Part shown: positions 45,755 through 55,967 of the stretch, in pieces
Layout of the letters: each line of letters opens with the position of its first letter
Numbering within the stretch: the first letter of the stretch is position 1
Assembly (NCBI GenBank): GCA_014526335.1
Contig: JACTAT010000043.1
Location: 83,168-147,167, forward strand
DNA length: 64,000 nucleotides
From: Chrysaora quinquecirrha
Taxonomy: Eukaryota; Cnidaria; Scyphozoa; Semaeostomeae; Pelagiidae
Direction of reading: 5' to 3'
The notes under the pieces: generated by a model
Database searches by the model: none
The model's input: the letters and a program-made list of their open reading frames with translations, nothing else
What the model was told of the DNA's origin: nothing
Program-made: the position numbers and the translations under genes

Positions 45755-46635
45755 ACTCAGTTAAACCTAAGTTTAGAATTGAGAATGATGAAGTCAAAAT
45801 GGTTCAAAATACTATGTATCTAGGAGTTAATGTGGATACACAGTTAAAATGGTCCTCTCAACTAGCCTCATTAACGTGTACGATTCCCAGAGGTATTGGC
45901 GTATTATGAAATTCTAAAAAGTATGTGCCTGCATCTACAGTTAAACAGATGTATAGAAGCCTTGTGAAACCCTACTTCAGATATCGTTGCCCTGTTTGGG
46001 GAAATATTGGCCAGACTGCTCTTAACAAATTGCAAAAACTACAGAATCGTGCTGCCAGAACTGTCACAGGTAGTCGATATGATCAGTCAGCCACACCACT
46101 CATTCGTGCCATGGGATGGCCCACCGTTAGGGAGTTAATTGGGTTTGAGACACTCAAAATGGTTTTTAAATCCTTACACGCGGAGGCGCCGTCCTATATG
46201 AGCGACATGTTTACTAGAGTAAGTGAGACCACCTCCGGCACACTGCGGAATTCCAACGTAAACCTTAGAACTCCATTGTTTAGGACATCAGCTGGTAAGA
46301 GTAGCTTTTCATTCAGAGGGGCAAATCTATGGAATGGACTAGATATTGAATTAAAAGAAGCACCTACGCTCCAAAAATTCAAAAAAGGGCTGGAGAACTC
46401 TTGCAGGGTGTAAATTGGTCTCCTTTATCATTCCTCGTTTAATTTTGCTTTTTTCCTTATTACTATCAGATTTAACTTGTATATTATATTTGTATATTTT
46501 AATAATGTAATTTTTATCCTAAAAAGTATGGTATTTAAATGCATGCCCCCCCCCCTGTAAATCAGTTTTTTTCTAACTGACGAGGCTACCATGCCTAAAA
46601 AAGTGAAAATGAAAAAATGAAATGAAATGAAATGC
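45755..46635 (+). pseudogene. 5'-truncated LINE: ORF2 C-terminus and (TGAAA)n tail
   Basis: The frame reads ENDEVKMVQNTMYLGVNVDT, one in-frame stop near 45906, then KYVPASTVKQMYRSLVKPYF, RYRCPVWGNIGQTALNKLQK, LQNRAARTVTGSRYD and FSFRGANLWNGL, closing normally at 46413. This is the region after the palm and the C-terminus of Jockey/CR1-group ORF2. The 3' end has an ATGAAATGAAATGAAATG run at about 46612-46632, the usual short-repeat tail. Only the last fifth of a full element is present, typical 5' truncation. Confidence 0.88.
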
Positions 46636-46925
46636 GACTCTTCAAGAAGAGAAGCAGTTCAGCCAGACGAACGACTGTTTCTAAATTTAAGGTACTTGGT
46701 AACAGGTAACTCATTTACAACAATTTGGTCCAGTTATCGCATAAGCAAAACAACTGCTGGAAGAATAGTTAAAGATTCTGGCAATGTTTTGTGGAATGTC
46801 TTGCTAGAGAAGGGATTTTTAAAGGTAAAAAAGACAGCAGCAGAGTTAAACAAAATAGCATAGAATTTTCTGAAAAGTGAAACTTTCCTAACTATGTTGG
46901 GGCTAACAATGGGAAACAATTCTGC
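46636..46925 (+). pseudogene. PIF/Harbinger (HARBI1-like) transposase fragment
   Basis: PDERLFLNLRYLVTGNSFTT, SYRISKTTAGRIVKDSGNVL and WNVLLEKGF are the helix-turn-helix region of Harbinger transposases. It continues through stops as FSEK, NFPNYVGANNGKQ, where the usual catalytic GAIDGKH-type aspartate is replaced by asparagine. Only this N-terminal half is present. Confidence 0.75.
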
Positions 46926-46929
46926 CATA

Positions 46930-47770
46930 AATAAGTTGATTCGAGTGATTCAGAATGAAGGTTTAAGAACGAAATCGAATATGTAATGCACGTTGAGACT
47001 GTTGTAAATCCCGAAAAGACTCCGTTGTATCTAAACCAATATAATCCACTCATAGATGAACACGGTATACTGCGTTGTAGGTCTCGAGTAGGAGAATCTT
47101 CAGTCTTAGAAACCGGGAAAATACCCATTCTTATGCCATCTAAACGCTCCTACTCGGAACTTTTGATTTAGGTATAGCATGATAAGCGTTACATGGAGGT
47201 ATAGGGAACACGTAAAACTCATTTCATCAATGATACTGGGTGCTTCGGGGGAGAGAGAAAGTGAAGAGCGCAATTGGTAATTTGTCTCATCATGGGCTGC
47301 AATATTATTCTAATATTCAGGAACCGAAGAGGTTTCAACTTACATTTTGAGTGACATGATTGCTCAATCCCACGTCAATCAGCCATTTTCTCACGTGGGA
47401 ATAAACTTTGCTAGTCCACTGTCAGTTAAAAGTTCTATAGGTACCAAAAATGATCGAAAAACGTACGTCTGCCTGTAAACGTGTGCAAGAACTCGAGCTG
47501 TGCACTTAGCGTTAACTGTGTGGTTTGTTCGCGCCTTCCGTCGCTTCTGTACTCGCAGAGGTTTACCCTCAACGTTAATTAGCGACAATGCGAAAATGTT
47601 TAAATCAGCTGCAAAAGAATAAGGGCATTGGTAAGGTCCCGTAGATTGAAAGAGTATTTCAAAAATATAGAGGTTAAATGGAAATTCATCGTCGAGCTTG
47701 CACCCTTTCAAGGATGATTATGGGGACGTTTAATTCGAAGCGTTGCTTTGTCAAAGTTGCTGGTCGATCA
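46930..47770 (+). pseudogene. BEL/Pao integrase fragment
   Basis: PLYLNQYNPLIDEHGILRCR and ILMPSKRSYSELLI form the zinc-binding integrase N-domain of BEL/Pao pol. After about 200 bases of decayed sequence HPF-like, [47 protein letters not shown] give the core, including the SDNAK catalytic region. Stops and frameshifts are frequent. No LTR was found next to it. Confidence 0.8.
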
Positions 47771-47977
47771 TTTAATTCATTTTAAAATATTTATACACAA
47801 TACCCCTTCAGCAGTTAGTTTCATTACTTAGCTACATAATTACTTAACAAGAGACATGATATACATATCCAGGTAAATGTTCATCGATTCATACAAGAAG
47901 CAAAGGAGTTACTGTCGTTTAAAGGGTTGGCGTATTAAGTGTAAGTAGGTAAAAACATATAGAGTTTAAATAGGTAA

Positions 47978-50718
47978 ATGGCTTCACAGAGGCCAGCTAG
48001 GCGTCTTGGATCGAAAACTCTGTCACAGACTCTGGAGAATTTTGTCGTGCCTCTCGTGGCAAAGTCGTATTCGGTGATAAGTGTGAGAGCTCTCTGGAAT
48101 GCCAGAAAAAAAGATGAAGAACTAGCAAAATGTCTCGTCGCGATGAAAAAAGGCAACTAGAGATCCTGTTGCGAAATCAGCCGGATACGTTGATCGTCTG
48201 GACATGTATAACAGGCATAGAGGTGAGAGTAGGGAAAAGCAACACACGAGGGGCTACTGACAAGAACACTAGGCATGGAAAAGAAGGTGATCCAAGTCAT
48301 GCTGAACAGCACGGACTAAGAAATTGAGAACTGTAGACCAATACAAGCCTGGAAATTGAAACGGAGACAACACGGCAAGTTATTACATAGCGACGTTATG
48401 TCAAGCCTTGAAAGGTCACATGTCATATTACGCCAAACAGCTTGCTAGAGATGGAGCGCACCATTATACGTCATCTCAAATTCATGTTTCAACTGAAATG
48501 CGAGTCCCGAGTTATCAGGTAATAATTATGACATCTGTTCTTTAAATCAAAGGCATCATATCATTATAATTATTTTTCAGATTGTTTGGGTTCAAGGTTA
48601 GCCTCAATTTCAGGAATTTTGATTCATCGCTGTTCAATATAATTTTCGTAGCTAGTTATTGCTCATCATTGCTCACTGTCTATCAGATGAAAATTTGATC
48701 TCAGCTGGTTGTAGTCGTATGACGTATAGTTGTAGCTGTTGCACATATTGAAAACCTCTTCAATTTATTCTAGGTACAACCAACTGCAGAATTTGGATTC
48801 AAGCCAGTCAGAATTACAATAACTGAAAAATGCAAAAAAGAATTCACAGAATCATTCATAAAAGCTCTTGATCAAATAAAGTACACAAATTTGGAGTACG
48901 ATCTTGTGGACAAGAGGACAGTGGTCGACAATGCACAGTCATCAACATCATTGTCAGATGCCTCTCTCTCACTGCAATTGCAGGCAAAGCCGAGCGATAA
49001 AATCTGCATTGCAATAGATGTTGTGAAGCAAGCAATGCAAAGATTAGATGCATGCCTCCATTGAGGATATATTTACAAAAAAATACCCAATGGTAAGATA
49101 ATTGTTTACGATTCATTATACATTTCTCTTGAATTATCATGATGACTTGAATGTGTAAACTGTGAGCTGAACCAATTTGAAATAAACATTTATTTTCTTC
49201 AGGAAAATACGCTTTCATTAAAGCTTCTACGGTGAATGAATTCCTGCATTCATTGTTTTGCAACACGCAGCTGGCTAACATGCTAACTTCTGCTTTGCAT
49301 CCTGTGGCCAGTATCCTCTCATTCAAAGGCATTAAATCATACGTCAGATTGAAATCAACTACGATTTGGTCAAGGTGAAGCCTTATGGTGTCTGCTTCAG
49401 CTTCTCAAAGAAGTCCTTTCATCCCAACATAATTGCTGACGACGGGATTGGTGTCATCTCTCCAAGAGCTATACATATAAAGAAGATGTTGTGCCATATC
49501 CAAGCTTATTTGTGAATAGTTTGCGCAACAGCCTGCCAGAAGAAGACCGGTTAATTCTCTTCTTGCAAATGTGGTATCAGCTTGCATTAAAGGATCAGTT
49601 TCCTCAAAAAACGAAGAAGTTGTGCTGCGTTCTACACCCAGACTCTGGGAAGACAAGTTGGTTTGCCCCTTATGAGGGGATAATTTCATAGGACAAACTG
49701 GCCTCTGTCACAAGAGATCGTCATTTTTCTGCAAGCATGCTCAGCTCAGAAACAGAGTGCCTTTATGTGGATGAATGGCCTCCAGATGCCTTGACAGCAG
49801 ATGATGCCAAGAGAATCCTGCAGGGTGGATATGTCGCATTCCCTCAGAAACATAAGGAAGCAGTTAGAGTGGTTTATCGATCTGGAGTATACATTACCTG
49901 CAACGAAATTCCACCATTCACAGACGTGGATGAACAAGCTATTCGCGCAAGATTAATGGTCTTCAAAACGAAATCTCTGGGGGTCAAAAATCCATACGCT
50001 ACCAACTGGTTGCATAAACACTGTATGCAATGTTTCCATTGGGCAGCTGATCATCTTAAAGAAACACAGCTCTGGAGAGACGAAGATCCGTCAGCACAGT
50101 TTCAAAGAGAGGAAGAAGGAGCTCTGTACAATTGCTTTACGGAACAAAGCGCTGCGCAGTTGATAGACGTTAAAGAAATCGAGCGGCTTGAATTTTCCCA
50201 AGATTTCGATGCCATTATTGCTAGTGCCATCAAGCCGCCAATGGCATGGTGTCAATGGAAACGGTTGAGAAAACGTTGCTGAATTTTGAAAACAAAACCA
50301 CAGATGATTGGATGAGAACAGAAAGTGAAAGCAACATTGCCAGTGGAGATATAAATGACTACGCATACCATAAACCTGTTTTCTGGACAACAATGTCAAC
50401 ACGTCGCTGGGATAAACTCAAACCAACAGAAGATGATTTGGAGAGGTTTGAAAGACGAAGGAGGAATCATTGGTATAAACCTGACTCCATGTAGGATGCC
50501 TGGCTTTTAATGGAAGACACACCTAGACCTAACTTTGATTTAGAATTATTTAAAAAAGATTTCCGCAATGGGAAGAACAAATGAAGAAAAAGTTCAAGGA
50601 CAACCAAAAGTTGTACATCAGTAACACACCAACAGAATCCTCTGGTGAAGACGAAAGTGTCGCCGATAACAACAGAGTTTCAAACCAATCTTCCTGCAAA
50701 GAAGACCAAATACGATGA
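47978..50718 (+). pseudogene. spliced superfamily-3 helicase gene (damaged)
   Basis: Probable exons: 47978-48222 (ends CATAGAG/GTGAGAG), an internal one ending 48518 (TATCAG/GTAATA), 48774-49092 (TTATTCTAG acceptor, AATG/GTAAGA donor) and 49203 onward (TTTTCTTCAG acceptor); the last two join in phase. The helicase core shows a Walker A-type HPDSGKTSWF (49630), Walker B CLYVDEW (49760), sensor/motif C VYITCNEIP (49890) and an arginine-finger-like AIRARLMVF (49945), the order found in parvovirus/Rep-type SF3 helicases. Before it lie SFSKKSFHPNIIADDGIG and PYPSLFVNSLRNSLP. Damage: a stop at 49072, frameshifts near 49340 and 49470, a stop at 49689. The C-terminal part is charged (ERFERRRRNHW) and acidic. 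No HUH endonuclease motif was seen. The likely role is replication or mobilisation of the element it belongs to, which is inference. Confidence 0.72.
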
Positions 50719-50999
50719 CTGCCCCTTGACAATCCAAGGTCAGGAAGATTGTTACATCGTCCTCTGAAGAAGAATAAGTCACATGAAATGAAGTATGAAC
50801 AATTAAAAACTGATAAATAATGTTTGGGTTACTTTAATTTTGTATTAATTAGAACTGAAGAAACATTGTGTTGTTAATCTTTTTCAATTTCATCAAACAA
50901 GTTACTTAGTAGAAAGATACTTCAGCAACAAATAATGAAATGAACAAAAGATTTCAAATAAAACTTCTTCCTTAGTCCCTGCTCTCGCAACTACAACAA

Positions 51000-51640
51000 C
51001 ATTACATCATCCAAAAATAACCATATATAGGGAAAACTATGGTAACAGAACGTCATCATTAGTAATTATATCTAACTCAACAATATTGAGCTGAAAACAA
51101 GCCTTCGTCTGAGAGATGGTGAGCAATGATGAGCAATAATGAGTTACACGGAATAGCAATGAACAACGATGAATAAGAATTAATGAAATCAAGACTGGCC
51201 TCAAAATCAAATCATCTTATTCACTACTGCTCAGCGTTATTGCGTGTAGCTCATCCTTATTCAATTTTTCTCATCATGCTCTAGAAAGGTAAAACTTTTC
51301 TACAAATATTACATCATTAAAGTTCAAGTGTGTGCAACAGCAACGTCATTACATCATCAAACAACAACAACGGTCATGTTTACATTGACAATCATCATTA
51401 TCATGATAATAAATCCAAACTGGTAGATATTGCAATCAAAACAAGTCTTCTTCTGAGAGGTAGTGAGCAATAATTAGCAACAGTGAGTTACGCGGAATAA
51501 CAGTGAACAACGATGAATAAGAATTTGTGGAATGGAGACTGGCCTCGAAATCAAATAATTTTATTCACTACTGCTCAGCATTATTATGCGTAGCTCATCC
51601 TTAATCATTATTTCTCATCATGCTCTAGAAAGGTAAAAGT
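51000..51640. repeat. 345-bp tandem duplication between convergent genes
   Basis: The block with GTGAGCAATGATGAGC at about 51120 returns at about 51464, together with CAATGAACAACGATGAATAA, GACTGGCCTC, TTATTCACTACTGCTCAGC and CTCATCATGCTCTAGAAAGG. Each unit contains GAGCAAT-ATGAG and inverse GCTCATCATGCTC phrases. A related GCTCATCATTGCTCACTG occurs at 48660, in an intron of the helicase gene. Confidence 0.85.
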
Positions 51641-51710
51641 TTTCTTACAAAATCTTGAAAAACAATTGAAATAAGAATAAAGGAAATAAATTTTAAGCTC
51701 TATGCAATGT

Positions 51711-52063
51711 TTATTTGCGAGATAAAAGTTCTGCACGTTTTTTGAGGGAATCTGCAGTTCTTTTTTCGTGAAACGTGAACCTCGGGTCTTGCAGCATGCT
51801 TGTCCATTTGCCAAATCCGTATATCTTCAACCCTTTTTTAAGAAATAATCTTCTTCCTTCGTGAAAGGAACCCTTGCACTGACAACTGACTTAATTTTTA
51901 CTTGACTTGCTTTCCTCACAGGTGGTTGAAAAACTGACACTATGACATCACTTTTGTCCTCTGGATCAGGTAGAGAATTCAGTGGTTGTATTTCTTCTGA
52001 GATTGTCTTAGGAACTGAATTACCCTCTTCGTCATCGGTTTTTATATTGTTATTGTCCGACAT
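51711..52063 (-). pseudogene. small SANT/Myb-domain protein, one frameshift
   Basis: The minus frame begins MSDNNNIKTDDEEGN with an acidic N-terminus and reaches ARVPFTKEEDYFLKKG, where a stop appears. One base off, the reading continues IYGFGKWTSMLQDPRFTFHE and KRTADSLKKRAELLSRK to a stop at 51711. FTKEED-FL-G-YGFGKW-ML-D-R--LKKRA is a clear SANT/Myb DNA-binding helix set. The break lies in a run of A residues near 51835 and may be a one-base loss or a sequencing error. The frame sits 24 bases downstream of the recombinase frame on the same strand, so the two were probably co-mobilised. Confidence 0.75.
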
Positions 52064-52087
52064 TTCAATTTCACTAGAAAATATTAC

Positions 52088-53105
52088 TCAATTCACCATT
52101 TTTTCTAATTGGTTATTCTGAAGTTTTTTCATTGCTGTTTTTCCACTCTCAGCAATTTCACGAGAGCGTCGTTCCTGGTAATACCTTCTTGCTACTTGCG
52201 AGCTGTGTTTCTTAACCAGGCTAATCAATTTTTGCTCCTCTAACGACAGCGCTCGTGAGCTTTTGGTCTCAACTATTTGCCGATACCTTGTTGGATGGAC
52301 ATATTTCCCGATAGCTTGAAAGACGAGCTCTGTCATATGATTACTCAATTTCTTAAATTGAGTGCCACTTTGTGTGACGAGAACATAGTCGCATTTCAGA
52401 TTCAACAGAGGTCTAATGTTCACAATATAATCATCAATTATTTGTGTACTTCTTTCGTCGAAAATTAACGAGTCAAATGTGTATTGCTGGGCAGTTTTAA
52501 ATTTGGTTTGATCCACGAAGCAATCGCTTTCTTTCGACTTTTCAAACATACCAAGTGTCAAATATTGATACGTCATTGGCCGAGATCCTTTTACTCTTGT
52601 GAAGAGATAAACGGAAAGAAACGAGTGGCGAAAGTCAATTCTGCAGCAGTTACTGACGTCAAAGGGTAGGTCTTGCATCTTAATAACTCGTCTTTGTACC
52701 ACAACAGATTATACGGTATAACTGTTTCCATTTCATCAATTGTAGCCCATTGATTATTGGCAGCGGGTACCTCCACTGATAAATTCTTTGACCAATCTTT
52801 CGCCGAGCCAATGCTCTCTTTCCTCTGTTGATGTAGACTTCGGAGATGGCGAAGTTTCCAAGAACTACAGTTGACAGTCCGCTTGACTTTCTAAAGACAA
52901 TCAAATCTGTAATAGCTTGTAAATATCAGAGCTGCCAAGTCCCCATGTCCTTCGACTCCCGAAGAATCGGCACTCTTTTCTGCTGTCTTGCCCCCTCGAC
53001 CATTGACCAGTCCATCTTGCTGCTTGCGATGCCTGTACGTTTAACAGATCAAGAACTTCGCTATTTATGCAAAATGCAGTCCAGCTCACGCACGAAAAAC
53101 GCAAC
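52088..53105 (-). pseudogene. Crypton-like tyrosine recombinase (N-terminal part frameshifted)
   Basis: The 204-codon frame 52088-52702 holds the catalytic domain: RVKGSRPMTYQYLTLGMF with the first catalytic R context, VTQSGTQFKKLSNHMTELVF, then KYVHPTRYRQIVETKSSRAL with the H-x-x-R pair, and KKHSSQVARRYYQ with the tyrosine region. This order and the TRYRQIVET phrase are those of Crypton-type tyrosine recombinases. Upstream, pieces in two other frames (WATIDEMETVIPYNLLWYKD near 52690-52770, and GLSTVVLGNFAISEVYINRG near 52820-52880) look like the core-binding half, separated by at least two frameshifts. The enzyme family catalyses site-specific DNA integration without terminal inverted repeats. 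Confidence 0.75.
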
Positions 53106-53244
53106 CATCCATTGAAAAAAAAATTCATCTTATTTTATTGAAACAATCAATTTTGGCCCATCCCCTTTATTTTTTGTAATCAAAAGCAAGCAAACGTTCT
53201 CGTGACAACTTAATGTAAACAAATAGCTGAGATAACATTGTTAA

Positions 53245-53425
53245 AAACATGTGCATACACCAAGTGGCTATGAGAGAACTCTAGAGATACAGGGCATCCA
53301 GAATGGCCACAAAGTTTGATTTGTTTCCGAAAGACGTGAGTGTCAGCATACACCAAGAGCCAAGGAGGGAACTCTGGGAATACAGGGCACCCAGAAAGAC
53401 CACGTAGTTCATTCTGAAGGGTCCG
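53245..53425. repeat. 98-bp direct doublet
   Basis: CATACACCAAGTGGCTATGA with AACTCTAGAGATACAGGGCA is followed 98 bases later by CATACACCAAGAGCCAAGGA with AACTCTGGGAATACAGGGCA. No gene is recognised between 53130 and 53640. Confidence 0.6.
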
Positions 53426-53763
53426 CTGCTTTCATTGTACAAAATGTCCTCTAAGGACATTATGAGTGAACGATGGCCTTTAGAGTTGAACATTAAAAGA
53501 GACTTGCAAAATGAGCTACACGATCACATTCCCCCAACTGGACACTTGGGGCATATGTATTCATTAGAGATGATGAACAAATTATTGTTCTTTGTCCATT
53601 GAGATCTAGGGGCAGGCACAAATGCATGCAACCCACCCATGTTTTCTTACGTTCTGTATAATATACACATGTATACAATATATGTTAATTTTTCTATTCG
53701 AGTTTTCCTATATAAGCACGACAGTGAGCAAGCATTTATACCAGTGAACAGTATATTGCACTA

Positions 53764-53812
53764 CAGAGATATATATCTATATATATCTATATATATGGAT
53801 ATATATAGATAT
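53764..53812. repeat. TATATC microsatellite (left of mariner-derived element)
   Basis: Runs of ATATATCTATATATATC with interruptions. The mariner-derived element has inserted at a TA within this tract, and similar sequence resumes on its right side. Confidence 0.8.
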
Positions 53813-53813
53813 A

Positions 53814-54422
53814 CAGGGTGGCCCAATAAAAGGGACCCCCTAACTAAATAATTAATTAATAATTTATTCTTAAGTTGGAATTTCATGAAATTAATACTAC
53901 ATGATATTCAACTCAAGTGAGATATATCATGTAAATATCACGATGATATGGGTTAGTATCTCTGAATAAATTGACTTAAAAACTTTACAATCCAAAAACG
54001 TACTGTAACAAAATATGCAACTTTATACCCTTACGTAATCCTTACGCAACAAAACAGAAAAATCAATAACTCATTCTTTCAGTCAAATGATATTCAAAAT
54101 GTCCACAATCCTGCTCAATACACTTCTCTAATATGACTGACCATACATTAATGGTCGAGACAATTTTACTCTGGGATAATGATTTTCCTTCACGCACGAT
54201 TGCAGTACAGTACGCATAATGGAATCTAAACAGCTGGTTTTTGGACATCATGAATTTAATGTCCCATTGCGCCGAGATGGAAGCTCTTATCACCACCATA
54301 TTTCTACACGATACCGCACTTGACTTGAATATTACCTGGTATAATTTTGATAAAATTCCTCCTTGAGAAAATTTATACAGAAATTGTTTACCTAAGGGGT
54401 CCCTTTTTTTTGGGCCACCCTG
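53814..54422. mobile_element. mariner-derived element, copy 2 (609 bp, inverted relative to copy 1)
   Basis: Ends CAGGGTGGCCCAATAAAAGG and inverse TTTTTGGGCCACCCTG, flanked by TA on both sides. On minus a 78-codon frame (54063-54299) ends VWSVILEKCIEQDCGHFEYH, which resembles the C-terminal GGHFE tail of mariner/IS630 transposases. The catalytic domain is missing, so the element depends on another transposase. Confidence 0.85.
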
Positions 54423-54700
54423 TATATATCTATATCTGTCTAGATATATCTATATATATCTATATAGATATATATAGATATATCAATCTATATATAGGAG
54501 AATTTCAAAAATATAGATAACTTTATTTACTGATGAAGATCATAGATCGAAACGTTTAAATAAAGTTATCTATATTTTTGAAATTCTCTTACATAGTATT
54601 TATATAGATTTTATTAAGGAGCTTATGTCTAATATATCAATCTATATATATATATCTATATATATATCTATATCTATATACGCCATTCATGACAAATATA
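54423..54700. repeat. TATATC microsatellite with embedded perfect palindrome
   Basis: TATATCTATATC-type tract on both sides of a hairpin at 54498-54588 whose two 32-base arms are exact reverse complements. The hairpin loop holds the first hammerhead core. Confidence 0.85.
54498..54588 (+). ncRNA. hammerhead-ribozyme-like motif 1, in a 32-bp perfect stem
   Basis: CTGATGA (54530-54536), a GATC-ATA-GATC stem II, then GAAAC directly followed by GTT. This fits the core CUGANGA, stem II, GAAA with the minimal stem III (C paired to the G of GUH) known from hammerheads of Penelope-like retroelements. Stem I would be the exact 32-bp palindrome on either side. Activity is inferred from the pattern only. 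Confidence 0.65.
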
Positions 54701-54714
54701 TATAAATAGTTATG

Positions 54715-54748
54715 GTGCTGAAGAAGGCTCAATATAGCCGAAACACAA
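54715..54748 (+). ncRNA. hammerhead-like motif 2 (core only)
   Basis: CTGAAGA at 54718-54724, stem II GGCT/AGCC with loop CAATAT, then GAAAC at 54740-54744. The core matches CUGANGA and GAAA, but I see no convincing stem I or cleavage triplet, so it may be a decayed relic. Confidence 0.4.
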
Positions 54749-54810
54749 AAATCAAAATGGGATGAGAGCCTGGGGCTGTATGACTTGGAGAGTTACTCGG
54801 CGATTTCATT

Positions 54811-54880
54811 GAGCTCTATAGCTCAGTGAAAACGTCGTTGGCTCTCTGATCATGCAGTCCAGGTTCGAATCCCATCTATT
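54811..54880 (+). ncRNA. tRNA-like unit with A and B boxes
   Basis: TATAGCTCAGTG fits an A box and GGTTCGAATCCC at about 54862 is a perfect B-box consensus. The D-arm and anticodon arm are poorly paired, so I favour a tRNA-derived SINE head or pseudo-tRNA over a working tRNA. Confidence 0.5.
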
Positions 54881-54946
54881 GTGGTATGCCACTTGTGGAA
54901 AAATCTATATATATATAATGAACACATTAAAAAACAGACATGTCCT

Positions 54947-54988
54947 TCTGTAACTCTGAGTTTCGTGCTTACGCACTCGTCAGACAGA
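54947..54988 (-). ncRNA. hammerhead-ribozyme-like motif 3, complete fold
   Basis: On minus: stem I TCTGT, CTGACGA, stem II GTGC-GTAA-GCAC, GAAA, a two-base stem III (CT/AG with loop CAG), cleavage triplet GTT, then stem I partner ACAGA. All conserved core positions of a type I hammerhead (CUGANGA, GAAA, NUH) are present and the three stems pair. Short stem III again resembles Penelope-associated hammerheads. Confidence 0.68.
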
Positions 54989-55169
54989 GTATAGAGTATA
55001 GATATGGAAGCTTAGTCGGACTTTTCTGTTCTTAAGTTGTAATCAACATCGAGGAAGGTGAATGGGTGAATGTTGCCGAATATTGAAACAAGGCTTAGTT
55101 TAAATCCCAGATATCAACAATTCACCTAAATGAAAATTTTGCGTAAAAGCGTGTCTGCTATACTGCAAC

Positions 55170-55590
55170 TGTCCCGAGGTTTTCACCAAATAGAGGCTTA
55201 AAGGCCCTTGAAGACCAATTTGGTGTTAATTTTGGAACCAGTGTCCAAGAACTACTTATGCTAACCTGTTTTAGCAATGTTATCAGGCAGATTATGCTTA
55301 TTTTAAGAACAACGTTAATAGTACGAAATCGAGTTTTTCACCAAATAGAGGCTAAATGCCCACCTAAACATCCATTTAGCATTAATTTTGGAAATCAGCA
55401 CCCAAGAATTACTTATGACAACCCATTTTGGTGAGGTTATCAGGCAGATAACGTATATTCTAACAATAGCTGAAGTGGCATGGAATCGAGGTTTTTTCAC
55501 CAAATAGAGGCTAAACGCCCTCCTAAACGTGCATCTAACATACATTTTCGAAATCAGCACCCCAAAATTGTATAAACCAACATAGTTTGA
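55170..55590. repeat. tandem repeat of about 157 bp, 2.7 units
   Basis: TTTTCACCAAATAGAGGCT starts near 55181, 55336 and 55495, followed each time by TTAATTTTGGAA-like and GTTATCAGGCAGAT phrases. Spacing is 155 and 159 bp. A 92-codon minus frame across it is a repeat artefact. Confidence 0.88.
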
Positions 55591-55967
55591 CAAATTTCAA
55601 AGACGGATGACACTTCCCCCTCTCTCCTCCTGGTCTAGTCAGAGATAAATGGAATTTTGCATTGCTTTTTCCTGAAGTGCTAAGGAAAAGAGGAGACAAA
55701 TAGCATGGCCAAAAGGAGAAGGCGCCTATTATCGGCTTTTATCTCAGAAAGAAAAGAATGTGGACAGCATCCTTTATAATAAAAAAGGAATTATAATATG
55801 AGAAGCAATATCCTTAATGTGGTATCATGGAATGTGGAATGGTTGAAACAGTAACAGCCGGGATCTCTAAGTACATATGTCCTGCACAATTTTACAGGAT
55901 TTGTTTCAGATTTTTAAAACTTTAATTCAACTGTCAGAAAAACTGCTATTCGTAAATTATAAACAGT

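Noticed and set aside
49737..50282. Recent infection-type viral integration or contamination
   Set aside because: The helicase gene has introns and old frameshifts and is surrounded by host-type repeats, so it is a long-resident genomic sequence. A viral origin of the family remains possible.
54811..54880. Functional tRNA gene
   Set aside because: The B box is perfect but the D and anticodon arms pair poorly, so it is listed only as tRNA-like.
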